This document shows positions 59,522 through 64,000 of a stretch of DNA of 64,000 nucleotides, one piece after another. The notes beneath the pieces were generated by a model, which worked only from the letters and a program-made list of their open reading frames with translations, made no database searches and had not been told where the DNA came from. Origin of the DNA: SIG459 sp045631645. GTDB taxonomy: Bacteria; Bacillota; Clostridia; Oscillospirales; Oscillospiraceae. The stretch's first letter is position 1. Each line of letters starts with the position of its first letter. Both the position numbers and the translations under genes were made by a program. The stretch spans positions 1 through 64,000 of the forward strand of contig JAZQVC010000020.1 of the NCBI GenBank assembly GCA_045631645.1. Reading direction: 5' to 3'.

Positions 59522-60394
59522 ATGACCAAGCTCTACAAGACCAGAGCGGGCGGCGCAACTGTCACCGTTTTTGTTCCTTATGACTGCTGCAACAACTGCC
59601 CCTTCTGCATAAACAAGGCCGAATACGCCAACAACGAAGGCTTCAGCGCCGAAAAAATATGCGAGAGCATCAAATATATTGACAGCATCACACCCAACTG
59701 CGACTTTGTGTTCACAGGCGGCGAGCCTCTTGCCGATCTGGATTGCCTCCAAGTTATGCTTGACGCAGTTCCTTCCACCCACCGTGTTTTCATAAACACC
59801 ACACTTCCCGTGATGCACAAGTACACTCAGGAGCAGGTTGTGGACTTCCTCAACCGCAATGCCGCCAAGCTCACCTGCGTGAATGTTTCCCGCCATCTTG
59901 AGCCTTATGTTGAAGAGGGCAGCGACGATATCTTCTCTAAGATAAAAGTTCCCACCCGCATCAACTGCGTGCTCTTTGCTGACTATCCTTCCAACCGCAT
60001 CGAGCCTTTCATCAATCGCTTTATGAAGCAGGGTGTTCCCATCCAGTTCCGCTCCGACTACACCAAGACCACTCTTGAAAACCTCTATGACGAGAGCGAC
60101 GATCCCATTATGAGAGATCTGGACGCCCTTTGCGAGTTTGAAGGCATGTGGGGTTCACGCATCCGCTGCAACTACGAATACAACTACAAGGGCCACCGCA
60201 TCTCCTACCACAAGACCCTTCCATATTCCACCATTCCCGAGTTAGGCGAGGACGGCAAGGAATATGATGTGCTTTACGATGTTCTCATCAAGCAGACCGG
60301 CATTCTCCACTCCGACTGGACCGGTGTTGAGCTGGACTGCAAGAGATACGAAAAGCTTGTCTTCGAGCCCGATGACCAGTACAGAAGAAAATAA
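59522..60394 (+). CDS. Stand-alone radical SAM protein, unknown function
   Basis: The 290 residues carry the radical SAM cluster motif C22-x3-C26-x2-C29 (in D-C-C-N-N-C-P-F-C) and G-G-E as F-T-G-G-E-P-L. The fold continues to about residue 210, and the C-terminal 80 residues have no auxiliary cysteine cluster. It is too short for a SPASM enzyme and has no peptide precursor, activase or partner gene beside it. Lack of glycyl-radical context argues against an activating enzyme. Preferred codons (AAG, CTC, ATC) suggest good expression. A GGAGAG site precedes the ATG. I do not recognise the subfamily. Confidence 0.85.
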   Translation: MTKLYKTRAGGATVTVFVPYDCCNNCPFCINKAEYANNEGFSAEKICESIKYIDSITPNCDFVFTGGEPLADLDCLQVMLDAVPSTHRVFINTTLPVMHKYTQEQVVDFLNRNAAKLTCVNVSRHLEPYVEEGSDDIFSKIKVPTRINCVLFADYPSNRIEPFINRFMKQGVPIQFRSDYTKTTLENLYDESDDPIMRDLDALCEFEGMWGSRIRCNYEYNYKGHRISYHKTLPYSTIPELGEDGKEYDVLYDVLIKQTGILHSDWTGVELDCKRYEKLVFEPDDQYRRK

Positions 60395-60423
60395 AAAATG
60401 AGAGTCTTTTGACTCTCATTTTT
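60393..60423. terminator. Bidirectional terminator
   Basis: A 13-base-pair stem (60393-60406 with 60411-60423) with A/T runs on both sides. It overlaps the last codons of the convergent Gx transporter gene. Confidence 0.85.
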
Positions 60424-60907
60424 TTATTTCTATTCTCTTTACAATAATGCCGCCCACAAGGCCTATGCATACGCCAGCCACCGCACCGCTGATGCATAGG
60501 GCAGGGAGATAATATATAAGTCCGCCTGTCTCCAGAAGGAGCATAGCAGTGAGCACCTGACCCGCATTATGTCCCAAAGCGCCTGCAACGCTGACGCCCA
60601 CGGAGGAAAACTTTCCGCTTTTTTTCAGCAGCCACATAATGCAAAGGCTCAGTGCAGCGCCCACCAGAGAATATATCATCACCATCACATTGCCGAAAAG
60701 CAGGCTAGCAAGCAGTACGCGGATAAAGCTTACGCATAAAGCTGCCTTAAAATCCAGCTTATAAAGGGCAAAGACGATTACGATATTGGGAAGACCCAGT
60801 TTTATGCCGGGAACAGCAAAGCTCATAGGTACAAGGCTTTCCAGATAGCTGAGGATGAGGGCAAGGGCAATAAGCAGGGCATAAAGGCTTATTTTCTTAG
60901 TCTTCAT
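60416..60907 (-). CDS. Gx transporter (heptaprenyl diphosphate synthase component I-like)
   Basis: A 163-residue membrane protein with five to six hydrophobic segments and the family stretches F-A-V-P-G-I-K-L-G-L-P-N-I and G-A-L-G-H-N-A-G-Q. It belongs to the ECF-substrate-binding-like Gx family, which often sits next to a NusG-II protein and Rnf or ApbE flavin-transfer genes; a role in flavin or isoprenoid supply is suggested by context only. The ATG at 60907 is adopted; a GTG at 60916 that overlaps the previous stop is the alternative. Confidence 0.87.
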   Translation of the reverse strand: MKTKKISLYALLIALALILSYLESLVPMSFAVPGIKLGLPNIVIVFALYKLDFKAALCVSFIRVLLASLLFGNVMVMIYSLVGAALSLCIMWLLKKSGKFSSVGVSVAGALGHNAGQVLTAMLLLETGGLIYYLPALCISGAVAGVCIGLVGGIIVKRIEIKK

Positions 60908-60912
60908 TTTCC

Positions 60913-61290
60913 TCACCCCGCAATTCCGTCAAGGGCGTTTTCTTCCCCACCCTCAACTGATATAACCAGCTTATTGGGAAGACAGATTACAGTTTCCCCG
61001 TCAAGACTCACTTTTCCACTTTTTACGCAAACATGGTCAGGACAGCTTGCTTCCTCAACGAAGGCTTTTCCATCTTTAATCACAAGGACATTGAATCTTT
61101 CCTCATCACCTATCGTGACATGCTTATCCTCATTCAAGGGCAGACGGAAAAGTTCCTCCCCCTCGTTTTTCACAACAACTTCTCCTCCCTGAGGACGGAA
61201 AAACTCCGTGTAGACGAGGAAGGCAGCGCCGATAATAAGGACGGCGAAGATAAGCAATATATCATTTTTATGTTTTTTAATAAAAGCCAT
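60913..61290 (-). CDS. NusG domain II-containing membrane-anchored protein
   Basis: The 125 residues have one N-terminal membrane segment (about 10-31) and a NusG-II beta domain outside, with C-P-D-H-V-C-V-K-S-G and I-C-L-P-N-K-L. The conserved cysteines could bind a cofactor or form a disulfide. This family is usually found with Gx transporter, ApbE and Rnf genes, as here, so it may help assemble or flavinylate the Rnf complex. It probably shares a transcript with the following gene. Confidence 0.9.
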   Translation of the reverse strand: MAFIKKHKNDILLIFAVLIIGAAFLVYTEFFRPQGGEVVVKNEGEELFRLPLNEDKHVTIGDEERFNVLVIKDGKAFVEEASCPDHVCVKSGKVSLDGETVICLPNKLVISVEGGEENALDGIAG

Positions 61291-61316
61291 TTATTTCACC
61301 ATGGCTATTATACAGC

Positions 61317-61352
61317 AAAAGGCATCGGAACAAAAGTGTTCCGATGCCTTTT
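61317..61352. terminator. Hairpin between the rnf operon and the NusG-II gene
   Basis: A 16-base-pair stem (61317-61332 with 61337-61352) with loop AAAG. The T run is longer on the plus strand; on the minus strand it is only four bases, so readthrough from rnf is possible. Confidence 0.65.
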
Positions 61353-61368
61353 TTTGATTAAATTTGAA

Positions 61369-62154
61369 TCAGACAATGCACTTTGCGGGGCAAACCTCAA
61401 TGCAGGTGCCGCAGCCATTGCACTTTTCATAGTCGATAACTGCAAGATTGTTCTCCACCTTGACAGCACCGTTGGGGCACTTTCTCATGCACATGCCGCA
61501 ACCGATGCAGGCATCGCTGCACTTTTTGCGTGCGACAGCACCCTTGTCCTTATTGGAGCAGGTGACGAATGCGGGAGTGGTAGCAGGCAGAATCTTGATA
61601 ACGGAGTTGGGGCAGACCTTTGCACAGCCGCCGCAACCGTTGCAGATGGAGTAATCAATGCGGGCGAGACCGTCCTTGACGCTGACACCACCGTTAACGC
61701 AGGCGCTTACGCAGTCGCCGAGACCCATGCAGCCGAAGGTGCAGCTGCCTGCGCCGCCGAAGAGAACCTTGGCAGCCTTGCAGGAATCGATACCAACATA
61801 TTCCATCTTGTTGGCGGTCTTGCTGCAGTCGCCGGTGCAGGCAACGAATGCGCGCTTTTCAACCATCTCTCCTGCTTCCTTGCCCAGGATAGCAGCCATT
61901 GCCTGAGCGCAGGCAGCGCCGCCGGCAGCGCAGAGAGTGAGGGGGGTATCAGGATCTTCAACCAGAGCGGCAGCATAACCGTCGCAGCCGGGGAAGCCGC
62001 AGCCGCCGCAGTTTGCGCCGGGGAGGACTTCGCTGAGCTTTGTTACGCGCTCATCAACAGGAACATACATAACCTTGGAGGCTACAGAAAGAACAACAGC
62101 GCAGATGATACCGATAACGGTAACAACTATAACAGCAATAATGATAGCAGTCAT
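61369..62154 (-). CDS. rnfB: RnfB, iron-sulfur subunit of the Rnf complex
   Basis: RnfB takes electrons from ferredoxin and feeds the ion-pumping Rnf complex that reduces NAD. The 261 residues have one membrane anchor (about 5-27), the RnfB-type cluster C-G-G-C-G-F-P-G-C near 50, and several ferredoxin-like clusters (C-N-G-C-G-G-C, C-I-G-C-G-M-C, C-N-G-C-G-T-C, each followed by a C-P). It lies after rnfA with a 14-base gap and a GGAGGGT site, and it is the last Rnf gene, as in other clostridia (order C-D-G-E-A-B). Confidence 0.97.
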   Translation of the reverse strand: MTAIIIAVIVVTVIGIICAVVLSVASKVMYVPVDERVTKLSEVLPGANCGGCGFPGCDGYAAALVEDPDTPLTLCAAGGAACAQAMAAILGKEAGEMVEKRAFVACTGDCSKTANKMEYVGIDSCKAAKVLFGGAGSCTFGCMGLGDCVSACVNGGVSVKDGLARIDYSICNGCGGCAKVCPNSVIKILPATTPAFVTCSNKDKGAVARKKCSDACIGCGMCMRKCPNGAVKVENNLAVIDYEKCNGCGTCIEVCPAKCIV

Positions 62155-62168
62155 TCTGATAACCCTCC

Positions 62169-62759
62169 TTAACCGAAAATGTTGTCAACAACACCGGCGA
62201 ATCCGAAGAAAGAGCAGCTCAGGATTGCGGCGGCGATGAGGGTGATGGGCAGTCCCTTGAAGCAGGTGGGGCAGTTGTTGTTCTCCATGCGGCCACGGAC
62301 GCCGGAGAAGAGAACCATAGCCAGGAAGAAGCCCAGGCCGGAGCCAAGGGAGTTGAACATTGCCTGAACAAAGGTGTACTCAGCGGTAATGTTGCTGATG
62401 CAGACACCGAGAACTGCGCAGTTGGTGGTGATAAGGGGAAGATATACGCCCAGAGACTTATGGAGACCCGGGATATACTTCTTCAGAACGATTTCAACCA
62501 GCTGAACGAGAGCGGCAATGACAAGAATGAAGACGATAGTCTGCATATATGCAAGACCGTTGGGATTGAGAACATAGTACTGAATAGGCCAGGTAACAGC
62601 GGTGGCCAGCAGCATAACGAAGATAACAGCTATGGACATACCGGTTGCCTGATCCAGCTTCTTGGAAACTCCGAGGAAGGGGCAGATGCCCAGGAACTGT
62701 GAGAGAACGTAGTTGTTGACCAGAGCAGCAGTCAGGATTATTGCAATAATTTCTTTCAT
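62169..62759 (-). CDS. rnfA: RnfA, membrane subunit of the Rnf complex
   Basis: The 196 residues form the typical six-helix RnfA, with N-N-Y-V-L-S-Q-F-L-G-I-C-P-F-L-G near the N-terminus and T-T-N-C-A-V-L-G-V in the second repeat. RnfA and RnfE are inverted-topology homologues that share an iron-sulfur site between their conserved cysteines in the membrane. Its ATG overlaps the rnfE stop (ATGA). Confidence 0.97.
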   Translation of the reverse strand: MKEIIAIILTAALVNNYVLSQFLGICPFLGVSKKLDQATGMSIAVIFVMLLATAVTWPIQYYVLNPNGLAYMQTIVFILVIAALVQLVEIVLKKYIPGLHKSLGVYLPLITTNCAVLGVCISNITAEYTFVQAMFNSLGSGLGFFLAMVLFSGVRGRMENNNCPTCFKGLPITLIAAAILSCSFFGFAGVVDNIFG

Positions 62760-63460
62760 TCAGCAACAACCTCCTTCTTCTCTACACTGCAGCCTGCGTT
62801 GCCCATCTTGCCGCAAACGCTTGCGGAGGGGCAATTTTCGCAGCCGAACTCGGTCTTCTTGGGCTTATTGGTGAAGAACTTGTTGACAACAGCGATCAGA
62901 ATACCGAAAATGCAGAAGCCGCCGGGAGCCATAGTCAGAATTCCAACATGGTTTTCATAGAGAACGGGAATCTGGAATCCCATCCAAGTGCCTGCGCCGA
63001 AGATCTCACGGATGGAGGCCATGACGAAGAGGGTGAGGGTGAAGCCGATACCCATACCGATAGCGTCCAGAGCGGAGTCTACAACGGTGTTCTTGTTTGC
63101 GAACATCTCGGCACGGCCGAGAATGATGCAGTTAACAACGATAAGGGGCAGGAACAGACCCAGAGCCTCATACACGCTGTAAACGAAAGCGTTGAGCACC
63201 ATCTGAACGATGGTAACTGCTGCAGCGATGAGGACTATGTAGCAGGGAATGCGAACCTTATCGGGGATGATTTTTCTCAGAAGAGAAATTGCAATGTTGG
63301 AGAAAAGCAAAACTGCGGTGGCAGCGGCGCCCATGCCGAATGCATTTACGGTCTGGGTGGTAACTGCCAGAGTGGGGCAAGTACCAAGGACAAGCACGAG
63401 AACAGGGTTTTCCTTGATAATGCCGTTGAGCAGAACAGAAAGCTTATTGGATTTTGCCAT
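62756..63460 (-). CDS. rnfE: RnfE, membrane subunit with Cys-rich C-terminal tail
   Basis: The 234 residues form the RnfE membrane subunit (N-P-V-L-V-L-V-L-G-T-C-P-T-L-A-V, then V-V-N-C-I-I-L-G-R-A-E). After the last membrane segment a tail of about 35 residues carries F-G-C-E-N-C-P-S-A-S-V-C-G-K-M-G-N-A-G-C, four cysteines spaced like a metal site. This tail is absent from the short RnfE of E. coli. The gene is coupled to rnfA and lies 17 bases after rnfG. Confidence 0.96.
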   Translation of the reverse strand: MAKSNKLSVLLNGIIKENPVLVLVLGTCPTLAVTTQTVNAFGMGAAATAVLLFSNIAISLLRKIIPDKVRIPCYIVLIAAAVTIVQMVLNAFVYSVYEALGLFLPLIVVNCIILGRAEMFANKNTVVDSALDAIGMGIGFTLTLFVMASIREIFGAGTWMGFQIPVLYENHVGILTMAPGGFCIFGILIAVVNKFFTNKPKKTEFGCENCPSASVCGKMGNAGCSVEKKEVVAE

Positions 63461-63477
63461 TATTTCTCGTACCTCCT

Positions 63478-64000
63478 TTACTTAGTGATGGTTTCATATA
63501 CGGCGAAAACATCTGCAATTGCTCTGACGTATGCGCCGGAAGAAATGGTTGCGCCGGAAATGGTGTCAACACCCTGCATGGAAGCATCCTTGCCAACAAA
63601 CTGTGCGCGGAAGCCATCCTCTGTAACCTTGGTACCAAGGCCGGGAGTCTCGTCATGGGCAAGAGTATTTGTGGAAACTATCTTGCCTTCGGAGTTGATG
63701 GAGCAAATAATCTGGAGAGAGCCCTTTGCGCCGTAACCGGTGGTTTCAACCATGAAAACATAACCGGCACCGTTGGTGGCCTCATAAACCTCAGTAACGG
63801 TGCTGCCTTCCAGAGCTACATCCAGCTTGGCAAAGCCATCTGCTTCGGGAAGAGCATCAATGCGGGCCTGCTCGGCGCGGGCAAGGTTGCCCTCGGTAAT
63901 GATAGGCTCGGTAATGAAGTTGGTGCCTGCAAGAAGACCGCTCATGACAAGGCAGATGAGCAGCAGCACCACAATGGGCATAACGAAATCAGCTTTTACG
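63478..64000 (-). CDS. rnfG: RnfG, FMN-binding subunit of the Rnf complex, partial (runs off right edge)
   Basis: RnfG carries a covalent FMN on the outer face of the membrane. The frame stays open to the window edge: upstream of the internal ATG at 63981 the codons read V-K-A-D-F-V, matching the usual RnfG N-terminus, so that ATG is not the start and only a few residues are missing. A membrane segment spans the first 20 residues seen. The FMN attachment motif is D-T-I-S-G-A-T near the C-terminus, where the threonine bears the flavin. rnfD and rnfC are expected to the right. Confidence 0.96.
   Translation of the reverse strand, partial: VKADFVMPIVVLLLICLVMSGLLAGTNFITEPIITEGNLARAEQARIDALPEADGFAKLDVALEGSTVTEVYEATNGAGYVFMVETTGYGAKGSLQIICSINSEGKIVSTNTLAHDETPGLGTKVTEDGFRAQFVGKDASMQGVDTISGATISSGAYVRAIADVFAVYETITK

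Noticed and set aside
1..64000. CRISPR arrays, tRNA and rRNA genes, insertion sequences
   Set aside because: Reading the intergenic regions on both strands shows no spaced direct repeats, no tRNA arm patterns and no transposase. The only remnant suggesting mobility is the duplicated spoIVB end.

Overview
The window is a dense, mosaic-free stretch of an anaerobic, spore-forming Firmicutes chromosome (class Clostridia, most likely an Oscillospirales/Ruminococcaceae-type gut bacterium). The evidence is a Spo0A master regulator with 0A boxes in front of it, a SpoIVB peptidase, an Rnf complex, corrinoid methyl-transfer proteins, Gram-positive ribosome binding sites and no respiratory chain. The lineage is inferred from gene content only. 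I see no tRNA or rRNA genes, CRISPR array, prophage or intact insertion sequence.

Layout. 1-8 kb: a repeat-containing lipoprotein that runs off the left edge, spo0A with its regulatory region, a TAXI-type TRAP transporter (binding lipoprotein plus fused permease), a LysM/M14 peptidoglycan peptidase and spoIVB. 8-13 kb: a disturbed junction with a second, decayed spoIVB 3' end, a DMT permease, a CrtO-like membrane protein with an LprI-like lipoprotein, and an SGNH/MBOAT acyl-transfer pair. 13-24 kb: a coiled-coil/GNAT fusion, a heavy-metal-binding domain protein, a UroD-family methyltransferase, an NhaC antiporter, a VTT membrane protein, oligoendopeptidase F and a MoxR/DUF58/membrane-protein operon. 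24-33 kb: a CofE-like ligase, a WYL/AraC regulator pair, a DUF1847 protein with a domain-permuted GH3 glycosidase, and a solitary molybdopterin oxidoreductase.

33-43 kb: a three-gene cell-surface operon (serine-hydrolase-fold pseudoenzyme, phosphodiester glycosidase-like protein, Lgt-like membrane protein), an operon of two esterases plus an ATP-grasp enzyme, an OhrR-like regulator, and a NAT/EEP pair. 43-47 kb: a corrinoid methyl-transfer locus (PocR/AraC regulator, corrinoid protein, reductive activator, DUF2284). 47-50 kb: a paralogue of the surface operon in which the hydrolase and glycosidase domains are fused and the hydrolase motifs are intact. 50-60 kb: purine nucleoside phosphorylase, an AbrB/ABC exporter operon, pyridoxal kinase with a divergent PdxR-like regulator, Tex, a FliB-like protein, a flavoprotein and a radical SAM protein behind a 0A box. 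60-64 kb: Gx transporter, NusG-domain-II protein and rnfB, rnfA, rnfE and the 3' part of rnfG, with rnfC and rnfD expected beyond the right edge.

How it may fit together. The corrinoid locus and the distant UroD-family gene share an upstream element and strongly biased codons, so they probably form one highly expressed methyl-transfer pathway whose substrate enzyme is not in the window. Rnf would couple ferredoxin oxidation to an ion gradient. The strongest candidates for undescribed biology are the split/fused hydrolase-glycosidase paralogues with their Lgt-like partner, the ATP-grasp/two-esterase operon, and the radical SAM gene with a 0A box at its predicted transcription start.
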